Shown here one piece after another: positions 17,389 through 26,654 of a DNA stretch of 64,000 nucleotides. The stretch is from NCBI GenBank assembly GCA_039105265.1, contig JAPFFF010000012.1, forward strand, positions 1,550,001 through 1,614,000. Reading direction: 5' to 3'. The position numbers and the translations under genes are program-made. The stretch is from Tritrichomonas musculus (lineage: Eukaryota; Parabasalia; Tritrichomonadida; Tritrichomonadidae). The notes beneath the pieces are model-generated. The model did not search any database. It saw nothing but the letters and a program-made list of their open reading frames with translations, and was not told the DNA's origin. Position 1 is the first letter of the stretch. Each line of letters starts with the position of its first letter.

Positions 17389-17916
17389 TTACATATTAAC
17401 TGCATACTTAAGACACAGATGATATTTGTTAACTAATTCATTATATTCTTTGTTATATACTTGTTTGAAATCAGTACATACTTCTCCATTATCATTTACT
17501 ATCTTAATGGAATCTATCTTACGTATTGGATTAGCTTTCCCTGCACAACAACCTACATCCTCATCAAGACTTATTTCTACCACCTCCGCCTTAATAATTG
17601 TTTTAATTATATTAGATAAGGCAGTAACAGGGACAATTATACAATTCTTTGATATTAAGTTGGATAATAATGCTTTGTCCTGGTCTAACAATATTTTTGC
17701 ATACGTTTCAAGTATCACGTACTTAACATCCTTTGCTTCTTCTTCTTGATTCTCTTCTAATTCAACATTACGAGTGATAACAATTTCTTCTTTTCCATCA
17801 TCCCTTTTGTTTATAATAATATTATTATTTATATTGCTTGTTGACTGTGCTGCTGCTTGAGGTTCTAATGAAACGTTCGCGTTAACTCCAGCATTGTTGG
17901 ATCTCTTCTTTATCAT
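17389..17916 (-). CDS. Unrecognised 175-residue protein
   Basis: The product starts with a Lys/Arg and Asn-rich segment, then about 60 residues with acidic character (ELEENQEEE), then a mixed alpha/beta-looking C-terminal part with a Cys pair (DVGCCAGK, near residue 125). No catalytic motif or family could be named. It sits 29 bases upstream of the small basic gene in the same direction, and downstream of the 142-residue gene, so all are likely expressed from closely spaced promoters typical of the element. Confidence 0.6.
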   Translation of the reverse strand: MIKKRSNNAGVNANVSLEPQAAAQSTSNINNNIIINKRDDGKEEIVITRNVELEENQEEEAKDVKYVILETYAKILLDQDKALLSNLISKNCIIVPVTALSNIIKTIIKAEVVEISLDEDVGCCAGKANPIRKIDSIKIVNDNGEVCTDFKQVYNKEYNELVNKYHLCLKYAVNM

Positions 17917-17944
17917 TTCCTTTCGAAAAAAAGTTGATAATCAA

Positions 17945-18373
17945 TCAGTAATGAATATTAGCTTGCTTAACATTAATTGGTTTAAAGTATCCAATCCTTC
18001 CTTTATTTCTTTCATCCGCTCTACCTTGTATTTCTCCTAATTTCTCTGGTTTCTTTAAGTATGGAGGAAGAATAGGAGCTTTAGGTGCTTTATCTTTCTT
18101 CAAATAATACCCTCCATCTGTAATACTAACAGGTGGTTCGTGTAATGGTTTTGTTTTATGTTGATTACTCTTTGGTGGTTTGACTGGTTTGTTTTCCATA
18201 TACTTTGTTGGTGGTCTATTAATTCTTGGGTTAAACGTAACTGCGTAAGTATTGTCATTAGAAAATATGCCAAAGTGATTAAACTCTATTGTCTTCTCAG
18301 TCTTAGTTCCTTCATTAAACATTGTCCCCTCTGCTCCAACTGTTGTTGAATTGGGTTTTCCGTACTTATTCAT
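17945..18373 (-). CDS. Unrecognised Pro/Lys-rich 142-residue protein
   Basis: The product is rich in Pro, Lys and Asn (RPPTKYMENKPVKPPK and later PILPPYLKKPEK) with little predicted globular structure. The short central stretch NTYAVTFNPRIN could be a beta strand pair. There is no signal peptide or membrane helix. It lies 28 bases from the next gene in the same orientation. A disordered linker-like virion protein would fit its composition, but nothing demonstrates it. Confidence 0.55.
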   Translation of the reverse strand: MNKYGKPNSTTVGAEGTMFNEGTKTEKTIEFNHFGIFSNDNTYAVTFNPRINRPPTKYMENKPVKPPKSNQHKTKPLHEPPVSITDGGYYLKKDKAPKAPILPPYLKKPEKLGEIQGRADERNKGRIGYFKPINVKQANIHY

Positions 18374-18411
18374 TTCTTTTTCAAAAAAAATTGGTCGGTC
18401 GAGATTCCGAC

Positions 18412-18861
18412 TTACAGAACTAGCTCTTGATGTTCACCTATAAATAGTTCAGGTGTATTTAATTCATATTTCTTACGTAATTCCTCTATCATTGTTTTAG
18501 TCTTTTTAGATGCTAATTCTATTGAATAATTGTAATAACTGTATTCCTCATAATTTTGTTCCTTATTTGAACCATTAACAAAAAACTCATTCATTTTATA
18601 ATTAATTTTCCTTCTTGAGTTAGTATTTAATACTATGTGTTCTATATCATATTCCTTAATTTTGTCCGGATATATCCTCCATACATTCTTGTCCGCTTTA
18701 ATTGATATGTAGATGACTTTTGCTAAATATTTATTTTTTGAAAGTTGAATTGGATATCGATCACAAAGGATAGCGAAATTACTTTCCTTAAAATCTTCTG
18801 GGTTATCAGCGAGAGAAATAACATTATTGATGTAATCATATACTTTATATTGGTCTTGCAT
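18412..18861 (-). CDS. Unrecognised 149-residue protein
   Basis: The product has an alternating hydrophobic N-terminal half (LAKVIYISIKADKNVWRIYP) that looks like a small alpha/beta fold, and a charged helical C-terminus (TKTMIEELRKKYEL). No family is recognised, and no adenain-like His-Asp-Cys set could be made out, so it is not called the element protease. It lies in the minus-strand run between the HNH gene and the Pro-rich gene, with about 38 bases on either side. Confidence 0.55.
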   Translation of the reverse strand: MQDQYKVYDYINNVISLADNPEDFKESNFAILCDRYPIQLSKNKYLAKVIYISIKADKNVWRIYPDKIKEYDIEHIVLNTNSRRKINYKMNEFFVNGSNKEQNYEEYSYYNYSIELASKKTKTMIEELRKKYELNTPELFIGEHQELVL

Positions 18862-18899
18862 TTTGTAGAGAAATAAAAAAAAATATAAATAAAATTTTT

Positions 18900-19499
18900 T
18901 TAGTCTAATCCGTATTGTTGTTTGAAAGTATGGATGTAGAATGTTGTTTGCTTATTATTTATATCTCTTGTCGCAATGAATTTTCTACCACTTTTAGCTG
19001 TATTAATGTGCATAACTCTATAAACATCATCAGTTATTCGTTCATAGAATAAGTCTTCATCATAATAGTAATAATACTTATTTTCAGCAAAATATCTTCT
19101 TTCATTCCTTAAATCATAGTGAGTAATAACAATTGCTTCGTCTGGTATATTGTCTATAAATTCATATGAAACACCGTGTCTTCCTGAAGCATTTCTGTTA
19201 TTTTCACTTGCTGACACCCAACGTAAGTTCGATAAATGATAATCTGTTCTGTCACGTGAAATATGATCAATGAAAGGCAAGTCATTTGGGTTTGGTATGA
19301 ACTGTTTGGCTATAATCCTATGCTTTTGATATGGCTTTCCACTTAAATTTACCTGAACATAACCATTGCTTTTGTTTATGCATTCCTTTACTTCATAATG
19401 ATTATCCTTTCGTCTAATAGTGAATGGATACTGGTTAAGTATTTCATATTCAGGATACTCATTTATTGTAACAAAATCTATAACTTGTTCTTCTGTCAT
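18900..19499 (-). CDS. HNH endonuclease
   Basis: The 199-residue protein carries a canonical HNH pattern: KHRIIAKQF, then FIDHISRDRTDY and HLSNLRWVSASEN (residues about 75-125), of the kind joined to NUMOD4-like regions in phage and organelle homing endonucleases. The N-terminal IRRKDNHYEVKEC...GYVQVNLSG segment fits the NUMOD4-type lead. The C-terminus is Tyr-rich and not assigned. These enzymes cut DNA at specific sites using a divalent metal. Here the gene is freestanding within the capsid gene cluster and might help the element process or spread its own DNA, or be a selfish passenger; that is inference. Confidence 0.85.
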   Translation of the reverse strand: MTEEQVIDFVTINEYPEYEILNQYPFTIRRKDNHYEVKECINKSNGYVQVNLSGKPYQKHRIIAKQFIPNPNDLPFIDHISRDRTDYHLSNLRWVSASENNRNASGRHGVSYEFIDNIPDEAIVITHYDLRNERRYFAENKYYYYYDEDLFYERITDDVYRVMHINTAKSGRKFIATRDINNKQTTFYIHTFKQQYGLD

Positions 19500-19568
19500 T
19501 TTGTATTTATGTATAGTGATAATAAAAAAAATAAAATTAAATTAGAAAGACGCAATTATTTTTGTTAC

Positions 19569-21182
19569 TTAATCCCTTGAGGTCAAGTCATAATTCCCTA
19601 AGCGAACTAAAGGTGGCATGCCATTTGGCTGAACTAAGATAGATATAGAAGAATCAAACAAGAGACAAATTAAAGGTGGAGTTTGAGTAGCTTTTGCATA
19701 TGTATTGTCACCAGTTTCTTGTGTTACATTTATTTCAAAATTAATAGGTGACAAAGAGGTTAATCCTTGTTGATATGTATTATCAGTTTCTGTAGGTAAT
19801 CCGATAAAGAAACTACTCTTGTCATTTGAATAAATTCCAATCGAATAACCAAATTTAGGTTTATTAGTAGTCTTATCTCTATCACAATGAGTTAAACTGT
19901 TTACCACTTCCTTATTAAAACCACTTTGTCCTCCATTCACGTTCATTGCGTTCTGACAATATTCTAAGAACTCTGGGTATTCATCTGTAGTGCCAAATGG
20001 CTTTGCTGGAATGTTACCATAACCTCCACAGTTTAATTGGAAGGACTTAAAGTTAGGATTCTTAAAGTATGTATGATGAGTATGCTTCACAGGAAATAAT
20101 AAGTAAATTGAGTCAACAAAGCGAGGAGTGATTGTGCAAGTAGTCTTATCATTAGGGTTCTTTAATGGAGTAGTAGTAGTGTAAATAGATATCGTTTGGG
20201 TTGGAAATGTTAGTGGATGAGTTGGGTCTGCATATCGTTGTACTAGACTAGAGTAAATATTATCCTCTATACCAAAGCAAGGGATAATAGATGAACACTC
20301 AGTAACGGAGTAATCAACTTCCTGAAATGTTTTATCTTCTACTGTAAGTTCTGTTACTCCATCTTTAGCAGTTGGTTTATCAGTATACATTTTAATTGGT
20401 TCACCAATTGGGATAAATTCATTAGTAATTTCATTTAATTTATATTTTGAATTGACACTATAATCATATTCGAACGCTTTTCCTGGACCCATTGGACAAC
20501 ATACCATACCAGCACATGAAAAGAATAATCGGAGTTCAATTTTGCCTGCGAATGCTGGAAGGTATTTAATATTTGATAATGGTAAGAACCTTCTTAAATC
20601 GATTTTGAGATGAATTTTATATGTTTTGTCTTCCCATTTTTCTGCCCAATCAACAATAAATCCTGTTCTGCTGCCTGATTTACCATTCCATATATCTTTA
20701 TGTCTAGCCTTTGAATATACATCTGCTCTCTTTGTTGTTTCATTCGCACAACATGCAGTTAAGAACGATTCTTCACAACCAAAGTTCTGGGTATAGATAG
20801 TGATACCATTAGCAACTATTTCATATTTCTCAACAGCATCTCTAGCATCCTTGAAACCAAACCATACTTTATTAAAATGATATCCATCGCCTTCTACTGC
20901 CGTAATCGTACTGCCAGCAGCCTCTTTAATCTTTACCTCCATATCAGCTCTAATAAATCCATTATATATGTCTGCTGTATTGTTTGTGTTAGGTGATATA
21001 ATTGCACTTGTATATGAACCTTTATGAATTGGAGGCGATGGAGAATAAGATGTTTGAGGACTAATTGTGTATTGCTTGTTGGTATCAGACAAGGCTATAC
21101 AATTATCAACAATATCAAAATAGCTAGCAATTTGGGTACATGTTTCAGCTGACGTCCTTAGTTCAATTTCTGGATTTAACAT
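19569..21182 (-). CDS. Major capsid protein, candidate double jelly-roll
   Basis: The frame opens at 21212, but the ATG at 21182 (MLNPEIELRTS) is the likelier start, giving 537 residues. The protein is beta-rich, with no membrane segment, and has the length and layout of Polinton major capsid proteins. Segments such as KIELRLFFSC (near residue 220) and FQLNCGGYGNIPAKPF (near 385) resemble strands and loops of the second jelly-roll in that family. It lies next to the packaging ATPase and other structural genes, which is the normal setting. There is no catalytic motif to prove the fold, so the call rests on length, composition, neighbours and remembered family patterns. Confidence 0.75.
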   Translation of the reverse strand: MLNPEIELRTSAETCTQIASYFDIVDNCIALSDTNKQYTISPQTSYSPSPPIHKGSYTSAIISPNTNNTADIYNGFIRADMEVKIKEAAGSTITAVEGDGYHFNKVWFGFKDARDAVEKYEIVANGITIYTQNFGCEESFLTACCANETTKRADVYSKARHKDIWNGKSGSRTGFIVDWAEKWEDKTYKIHLKIDLRRFLPLSNIKYLPAFAGKIELRLFFSCAGMVCCPMGPGKAFEYDYSVNSKYKLNEITNEFIPIGEPIKMYTDKPTAKDGVTELTVEDKTFQEVDYSVTECSSIIPCFGIEDNIYSSLVQRYADPTHPLTFPTQTISIYTTTTPLKNPNDKTTCTITPRFVDSIYLLFPVKHTHHTYFKNPNFKSFQLNCGGYGNIPAKPFGTTDEYPEFLEYCQNAMNVNGGQSGFNKEVVNSLTHCDRDKTTNKPKFGYSIGIYSNDKSSFFIGLPTETDNTYQQGLTSLSPINFEINVTQETGDNTYAKATQTPPLICLLFDSSISILVQPNGMPPLVRLGNYDLTSRD

Positions 21183-21213
21183 ATTTTCTTTTGAGAAAAA
21201 TAACAAAAGCAAA

Positions 21214-21777
21214 TTAAATCATATCAGAGAAAATATTATTTCGTCTTCTACGAATAGGTTGAGGTGGGATTACTGGTATTGGTTCCTCTTCTGATTCGTC
21301 TTCTATTTGATTTGGTTCTTGGACTTCTTGGCTCAAGGCGTTTATGTATTGTGGCTGAGTATACTGTGGATAATATGGTTTTCTCATTTGTTTTTGTATT
21401 ACATCTTTTATCATTTTCTTCTGTTCTTTCTTAGCCCTTTCGTTTTTAAACTCTTCACCCAATAGCTTTAATTGGTTTAGTATTTCTATATTTATTGTTG
21501 GATCATATACTTGTTTTGGTTGTTCTTCTATTATTGGTTTTTTGGGTTTTGGTATTTCCTCAGGTGGGTCGGAATTCTGACCAACAACTTTTTCTTCAAT
21601 CGTTTCTGTTTTAGTTAATGGTTCAGGTGGTGGTTTTGTTAATGGTTGCTCTCTTCTTTTTACTATATATTTGTTTTCTTTTTTGGTAGGAAGTACATCC
21701 CAATCAGGGTCCTCACGACCATTTAGCCAGTTCTGTATTACTTGTAATCTTTTTGATCCTGTCAAATGCTTAGACAT
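21214..21777 (-). CDS. Unrecognised Pro/Lys/Glu-rich protein, probable structural accessory
   Basis: The 187-residue product begins MSKHLTGSKRLQ and is highly charged and proline-rich in residues about 40-90, then has a helical basic stretch (about 100-130) and a Gln/Pro/Tyr-rich tail ending in an Arg cluster (PIRRRRNN). It is placed 31 bases before the capsid gene start. No domain is recognised. The basic tail could bind DNA or capsid, which is a guess. Confidence 0.6.
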   Translation of the reverse strand: MSKHLTGSKRLQVIQNWLNGREDPDWDVLPTKKENKYIVKRREQPLTKPPPEPLTKTETIEEKVVGQNSDPPEEIPKPKKPIIEEQPKQVYDPTINIEILNQLKLLGEEFKNERAKKEQKKMIKDVIQKQMRKPYYPQYTQPQYINALSQEVQEPNQIEDESEEEPIPVIPPQPIRRRRNNIFSDMI

Positions 21778-21808
21778 TTAATTGATAAAAAAATCATTTT
21801 ATTGAGTT

Positions 21809-22312
21809 TTATTGAGTTTTCTTTGTTTTTCTTGATTTCTTTCTCTTTCTTTTATTCAATTTCGCTATATGTGCTTCTGCTTCATCCACATATTTACTTC
21901 TGTTCTGATATATTTTATAAGCAGCTGGCTTTCTCGAATAATGAATGCGTGGAAAATCTGCATACATTACATTACTACCTAGCGGATTAGGTTGTCTTTC
22001 TGCTATATTCTTTTCTAATGCTGCTTTTACTTCTCCTTCTCTTATTCCACTTGCTATTGTTGTCAATCCTTTACCTATACCTATTGCTGCTGGATTACCC
22101 GTTATTGTTCCCAAAGCTTGTGTTGCTCCTCCTATAGTATTTAATATTGGTACCTTATTTTTCCAAGCCCATTTACCAACTTTACCAACTGCACTATCAC
22201 CAATGAATTTGCCTACTTTACCAACACCAGATTTTACCGAATTCCATGCACGATTAAAAAATCCACCACCAGAATTTTGTTCAATCCTTCCTGTATCAGA
22301 AACTGCTTCCAT
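21809..22312 (-). CDS. Gly/Ala-rich amphipathic protein, possible minor virion protein
   Basis: The 167-residue product has an N-terminal amphipathic helix (FFNRAWNSVKSGVGKVGKF), a central hydrophobic Gly/Ala/Ile-rich part (TIGGATQALGTITGNPAAIG, residues about 65-95) and a very basic C-terminus (KLNKRKRKKSRKTKK). This layout recalls the membrane-active or DNA-binding minor virion proteins of adenovirus-like lineages, such as pVI or pX types, but no sequence match is claimed. It sits between the ATPase and the Pro-rich accessory gene, in the structural cluster. Confidence 0.6.
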   Translation of the reverse strand: MEAVSDTGRIEQNSGGGFFNRAWNSVKSGVGKVGKFIGDSAVGKVGKWAWKNKVPILNTIGGATQALGTITGNPAAIGIGKGLTTIASGIREGEVKAALEKNIAERQPNPLGSNVMYADFPRIHYSRKPAAYKIYQNRSKYVDEAEAHIAKLNKRKRKKSRKTKKTQ

Positions 22313-22324
22313 TGTCTTTTAATA

Positions 22325-23179
22325 TCAGTCAAAGTAATATTTATTGGCGGTTATGTTCATAATAAATTTTGAATGAAGATCTCTATGCTGTAAATATTCT
22401 TTTACCGTCTTCTTGATATTAAGGTTGTTATTTGTTTGTTGAAGCAAGGAAGTAAAATCTTCTTCTGAGTATCCACTATAGCATATGATATCCGTGGCCA
22501 ATCTTTTTGCATTTATGTGTACGAATCTGATTGTCTGAATAGCCATGATGCAGGTAATATTATAATGTCTTGTCTTGGTTAATAGTCTAAGGAATTCAGT
22601 ATTGTTATGTGTTAACAAATCGCTTCCTGCACAGTCATCCAATATTATTAGTGTGTTATATGGGTAAGAAGAGGTTTGGTATTTTACTAACTTATTGGCT
22701 ATATATACTATTCTATCATCTATTTCTTGGAGGGAGTGCTTGTTTATAAGTCTCTGCATTTCTTCATTTGTTTCCTTCATTTTTGATAATACATGTTTAA
22801 CCATTGCATAATATTTTATTTTTCTTTTGAGGTGTTTCTTTAGGTAATCCATCAATTGGGCTTCATTAAGATATACTATTGGTGTCTTTACCTCTTTACT
22901 CATTGCCTCAGCCGTTTTGTCCATTTTGCCACTTGTTGAACAGAATATTATTTTTTGATAGTACGGGTGCTTAAATAGACGTTCAGTAATGAGTATGTGA
23001 GACCACAACCAATAACTCTTACCTGCACCTGGTTTACCAATAAGAAAATAAATTCCATTCGTACTAAAAGGGTAGGAAGGATGGAGAGGTTTCATCAATG
23101 CTCCCTCTATCTCTTTCTGGTTCTTCTTCATTGTCTTTTGGATTAAGGACTCTACTTCTTTCATTATTTGTTTAGACAT
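22325..23179 (-). CDS. DNA-packaging ATPase, A32/HerA-FtsK type
   Basis: The 284-residue protein has Walker A GKPGAGKS (residues about 47-54) in the context FLIGKPGAGKSYW, and Walker B TLIILDDCAG (about 172-182), followed by LLTKTRHYNITCIMAIQT, the sensor-like Gln-containing region typical of this family. No membrane segment is seen. Family knowledge: A32-like ATPases pump viral DNA into preformed capsids; the Polinton version is one of its hallmark genes. It lies 10 bases from the integrase and 12 bases from the minor virion candidate, consistent with the structural cluster. Confidence 0.92.
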   Translation of the reverse strand: MSKQIMKEVESLIQKTMKKNQKEIEGALMKPLHPSYPFSTNGIYFLIGKPGAGKSYWLWSHILITERLFKHPYYQKIIFCSTSGKMDKTAEAMSKEVKTPIVYLNEAQLMDYLKKHLKRKIKYYAMVKHVLSKMKETNEEMQRLINKHSLQEIDDRIVYIANKLVKYQTSSYPYNTLIILDDCAGSDLLTHNNTEFLRLLTKTRHYNITCIMAIQTIRFVHINAKRLATDIICYSGYSEEDFTSLLQQTNNNLNIKKTVKEYLQHRDLHSKFIMNITANKYYFD

Positions 23180-23189
23180 TTAATATTCG

Positions 23190-24275
23190 TTAAATCCACT
23201 TTTTTATTCCATTGGGTATATTTTTCTTCTTTGACCAGTAATCCACTTCAAGATTAGATAGCTTTGTTGGAGCACCTTCTCGTAAATTTTTAGCCGGTAT
23301 GATGTCTTCTGTACCTTCGCTGTATTTAATTTTATATTTGTTCTTTGTTGTATCATAAGAAATAATCTTCTCCATAATACCTCTCTTGCCTCCCTTAAGT
23401 GTTTGTGCAATATTTTTGTTTTGTGTCTTGATTAACCTATAACCAGGGAGTTTGTCTATTGACTCATCTTTGGACTTAATTATAAATTGGTTCCCAGCCT
23501 TTGAATCAACTATATATGCTTCCTTGCTTACCTTGTTCCTGCGCTTCGAAAATGGCTCCTTGGCTTGAATAATTCTAACTCTATCATTTGGCTTAAAGTC
23601 ATATGGATTGTTTTGCGACTTGGTTTTTACATATTCTTTTTCATCTTTCTCTGTCATCTCGTTTGGTATCTTATAGTCCAATGATCTGTGGGGAGAATTG
23701 TTGTATGAATCTATTAAACTATCCATTTCTTTCTCATTGATGAACCTGTTCTCGCCTACCATGTCTCTAATCGTTCTCATAAACCTATTTATGATACCTA
23801 GTACATTATGATTATTATCCTCGGTAGTAGTGTAAACAATATTTTTGGTCTTCATCAACTGTAATACATCATTGGACAAGTAAGCAGCATCCTGATCTGA
23901 TGTTATCGAATAGACATCTGGCTCGTCCTCAAAAAATTTATTTAATGCCTTGACTACCTCTTTTGCACCTTTCCCCTTCATTGGATAACAATATGCTTTT
24001 CTTGTGTTAATATTAATTAGCATCAAATAGTTGAGACCATCCTTTGTCTTATCATTGATGAATGTGTCCATTTGATATCCTCCAGAGTGTTTAGAATAGA
24101 TATTCATAAACTTTGCCTTTGGTACCTTTACATCATGTACTATCTTCCTTAAATAATCTAATGCGGCTTCTTCTGTGAATCCATATCGTTTTGCGAGTGG
24201 AACAAATTTAGAGGCAGATCTCCAAGGAAAAAAAGAATGAAGCTCATTAATTGTCTTAAAATGCTTTTTGTTCAT
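23190..24275 (-). CDS. Retroviral-type integrase of Polinton
   Basis: The 361-residue protein has a helical N-terminal segment, then an rve-type catalytic core (residues about 65-205): YQMDTFI, ITSDQDAAYLS, a NNHNVLGIINR region and NNSPHRSLDYKIP. The C-terminal part has an SH3/chromo-like segment (KPNDRVRIIQAKEPF, near 230) and ends with a basic, Trp-containing tail. Family knowledge: this enzyme inserts the element's linear DNA. It sits near the right end of the block, as expected for Polinton integrases. Confidence 0.92.
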   Translation of the reverse strand: MNKKHFKTINELHSFFPWRSASKFVPLAKRYGFTEEAALDYLRKIVHDVKVPKAKFMNIYSKHSGGYQMDTFINDKTKDGLNYLMLININTRKAYCYPMKGKGAKEVVKALNKFFEDEPDVYSITSDQDAAYLSNDVLQLMKTKNIVYTTTEDNNHNVLGIINRFMRTIRDMVGENRFINEKEMDSLIDSYNNSPHRSLDYKIPNEMTEKDEKEYVKTKSQNNPYDFKPNDRVRIIQAKEPFSKRRNKVSKEAYIVDSKAGNQFIIKSKDESIDKLPGYRLIKTQNKNIAQTLKGGKRGIMEKIISYDTTKNKYKIKYSEGTEDIIPAKNLREGAPTKLSNLEVDYWSKKKNIPNGIKKWI

Positions 24276-24286
24276 TTAAATTAGTC

Positions 24287-25537
24287 TTAAACATACATCA
24301 ATTTCTTATTGAATGGCATGAATTGCATCTCAATATAAAATGTTTCATTATTTGGTATCTTTACTGGTATCTGATTATGACGCCCTGAATAGAATTCTAT
24401 CCAAAATCTTTGATCAGTTGAGTTTAGCTTGAAGTATTTGATTGGGTTAAATATAACTTTACTATTCCCTAAATATCCTTTTGATGATTGTTCTGCTATT
24501 GATGAATATATTTTGCAACTAACTCTATCCCACACGTCCTCAAATTGTATTTCTCTCATCCATTTACCTTCATATCTCACTATATTTTCATTTTTGTCTT
24601 CAATCGGATTATCTAAATCCATATATTTGTTTGGATTATTTTGAAAAGGTTCAAAACCAACATTAAATACATCTGCTAAATCATAAATACTATTAACAGA
24701 ATTATCTTGTATTCCATTTTTAAAAGGTCTTATACGAAAGCTAATTGATAAATCAACATAAAATGGATTATTTTCATCTTCATTTAACTTTGAATACATT
24801 ACTTCAACAAATTTCTTTTTATTATAATCATAATATCCATCCATACCAACATCCTTTAAATCAAAAACAGGTTGTCCAACTAATTTTTTTGATTCCTCCA
24901 ATTCCTCCTTTTTTCTTCCCAATTCCCAGCACTCATTATATAAAATCTGTCTTTGAAATGTTTTTTGTGCAATTTCATTTAAATCAACACTATTTGCTAT
25001 TTCATTATCAAGTTGTAATGTTTCATTCATTTTCTTTTCTATTTCATCTTCTATTTTCTTTTTTTGTGTATCAATTGAAAAATGAAGAAATTTATTTAAT
25101 GCAATAGGTGAAACATTATATTTTTCAAATTCAGGTCCCAAGAAATACCTCAAATCACTTAATATTTCTCTTAAATCTTTTTCAGTAGGAATCCAAGAAG
25201 TTACATTATAAAATAATTCTGATTTCCTATCATTTGGAATGAGTAAATAAAGATCATCATATGTTTGATTTGGGTTATTTAGCTTTAAGTCATCATAATC
25301 TTTCTTATAATATTTTCTGATTCCTATTGTATAAGAAATTTTTCTTCTTCTACTATTTGTCCATATATTTCTTACGCCTATTATTGATTCCCCTCTATTT
25401 GAAGTAACCCAATCTTGAGGATAATTAAAATAAAAACGATTAGGTCTTGTTTTATCTCGTTCCCCATCTTCTAAAAAGTAAGCATATTCAATTGGTATAG
25501 GTGTTTGTTCTTCTGTAGGATTTAGTGTTGGATACAT
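24287..25537 (-). CDS. Structural protein, candidate minor capsid protein
   Basis: The frame opens at 25567, but the ATG at 25537 (MYPTLNPTEEQ) is the likelier start, giving 416 residues. The product has beta-rich ends: FYFNYPQDWVT and SIIGVRNIW near the N-terminus, and FNPIKYFKLNSTDQRFWIEF near the C-terminus, with a charged helical centre (residues about 135-215). The C-terminal part, ending with FYIEMQF, resembles the final strands of jelly-roll minor capsid proteins. It is the last gene of the element on this side, 12 bases upstream of the integrase. It could be the true penton, with 5102-5851 another structural protein. No other family was recognised. Confidence 0.6.
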   Translation of the reverse strand: MYPTLNPTEEQTPIPIEYAYFLEDGERDKTRPNRFYFNYPQDWVTSNRGESIIGVRNIWTNSRRRKISYTIGIRKYYKKDYDDLKLNNPNQTYDDLYLLIPNDRKSELFYNVTSWIPTEKDLREILSDLRYFLGPEFEKYNVSPIALNKFLHFSIDTQKKKIEDEIEKKMNETLQLDNEIANSVDLNEIAQKTFQRQILYNECWELGRKKEELEESKKLVGQPVFDLKDVGMDGYYDYNKKKFVEVMYSKLNEDENNPFYVDLSISFRIRPFKNGIQDNSVNSIYDLADVFNVGFEPFQNNPNKYMDLDNPIEDKNENIVRYEGKWMREIQFEDVWDRVSCKIYSSIAEQSSKGYLGNSKVIFNPIKYFKLNSTDQRFWIEFYSGRHNQIPVKIPNNETFYIEMQFMPFNKKLMYV

Positions 25538-25815
25538 TTTTATAAAAATATAAAAACAAAAGTGCAAAAACCAACCCTGAGAGGCCTTTTTCTGAATTAC
25601 TTATAAAAGAGATCTACTTCAAATGAAATCCTTATTGAAAGGAGCCGTCCGTTAACTAGGGGAAGTTAATGGCCTCGATCAGGAAGATGGAAACTTAACT
25701 CAATAAGTTTTTTGTTTGCGGAATAATTGTTAACGAACAACTCACAACTTGGCCACAAATCCAAGTTTTCACAGATTTCACTCAAAGTCCACTCTTTCTC
25801 ATAACTCAGAAAAAA

Positions 25816-25879
25816 TGCGTTCCGGATATATGTCGAACCTAGGATGTTAGGTAGGGAGTTTAACCATTACGACACACGC
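25816..25879 (-). pseudogene. tRNA-like remnant
   Basis: Read on the minus strand, the stretch has an A-box-like GTCGTAATGGTTAAAC and, about 25 bases on, a B-box-like AGGTTCGA, with ends GCGT and ACGC that can pair. The spacing and length (64 bases) are a little short for a full tRNA and most stem pairs are missing. It is best seen as a decayed tRNA or the head of a tRNA-derived repeat. No anticodon is assigned. Confidence 0.3.
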
Positions 25880-26009
25880 ATAGACAAAGATGGAAACTCG
25901 ATTTTGAATAAATATAAAACCAAATAAATATTGAAATATATTGCAATAACTCAAATAATATATTCATAATTCAGTTTTAAAAATAAACCATCCAAAAATA
26001 TTCTTGTAT

Positions 26010-26075
26010 GGGGTCATAGCTCAATGGTAATATTTGGTGGAAAGTTACATGGTTCGAAAAATAGAAAGTCCGACA
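26010..26075 (+). pseudogene. tRNA-like remnant
   Basis: The stretch begins GGGGTCATAGCTCAATGGTA, a good tRNA 5-prime end and A box, and has GGTTCGA at 26051-26057 as a partial B box, but the anticodon and T-stem pairs are lost. With the minus-strand copy 130 bases away it suggests tRNA-derived sequence at the edge of the element. Confidence 0.4.
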
Positions 26076-26654
26076 TTTTTTATAAAAATTAATTTTAATA
26101 AATTATAACCATAAACTTGTAAAAATAATAAAAAATTTTATCTATCAATTTATTAATAAAATTTTCTTTCACAAATATTATAATTTTAAAGGAAAAAATT
26201 TTATTTCTCAAATTTGATGAAAATTTTGGAAATTCATTTGTGCGCACAAGAGTACTTTTGTGCACCTTTTAGTACCTTTGTGTGCACAACAAAAATTTAA
26301 ATTCAAAAAGTGGAACAAAAATTTTGAAAAATTAATTAAAATTTATAATAAAATAATAAAAATTTATATTCAAAAAGAGAAAAATAATATTAAAATATCT
26401 TGGTGTCTAGTTAACTTTTTAAGAATATTTTTATAAAATCTTTTCAAAATATTTGAGAGAAAAAATATACTTCTGGCATAAAAATATTTGAGAGAAAATA
26501 TTAACTCGATCAAAAATCAATATTTCGGGGTCGTGCCTATACAAGAAATATCGTATTTTCGGGTGTAGAATTCAAAAAACACCATTAGAAAGCTCAAAAA
26601 CTACTCCATACCTTGGAAATGACATTGGCGGAATAGTGAAAGTAGAGGGTGTGT

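Larger units (their letters stand above)
1..25560. mobile_element. Polinton/Maverick-like virus-like element block, left end outside window
   Basis: The block holds the Polinton hallmark set: protein-primed family B polymerase, retroviral-type integrase, HerA/A32-type packaging ATPase, a candidate double jelly-roll major capsid protein and candidate single jelly-roll minor capsid proteins. Genes are tightly packed, often only a few bases to about 40 bases apart. The left end lies outside the window because a minus-strand frame runs off position 1. The right limit is uncertain; the last element gene starts near 25537 and no terminal inverted repeat can be tested with only one end in view. A partial second polymerase copy in the middle suggests two related elements joined, or one element with a duplication. 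Nearly all frames are long and open, so the element looks young and largely whole; the second polymerase copy is the one part that looks partial. An adenain-type protease was not recognised. Confidence 0.85.

Noticed and set aside
18412-18861. Adenain-like protease of the Polinton
   Set aside because: No convincing His-Asp-Cys pattern was seen in this or the other small proteins.
1-25560. LTR retrotransposon origin for the integrase
   Set aside because: There is no reverse transcriptase or Gag, and the neighbouring polymerase, ATPase and capsid genes mark a Polinton.
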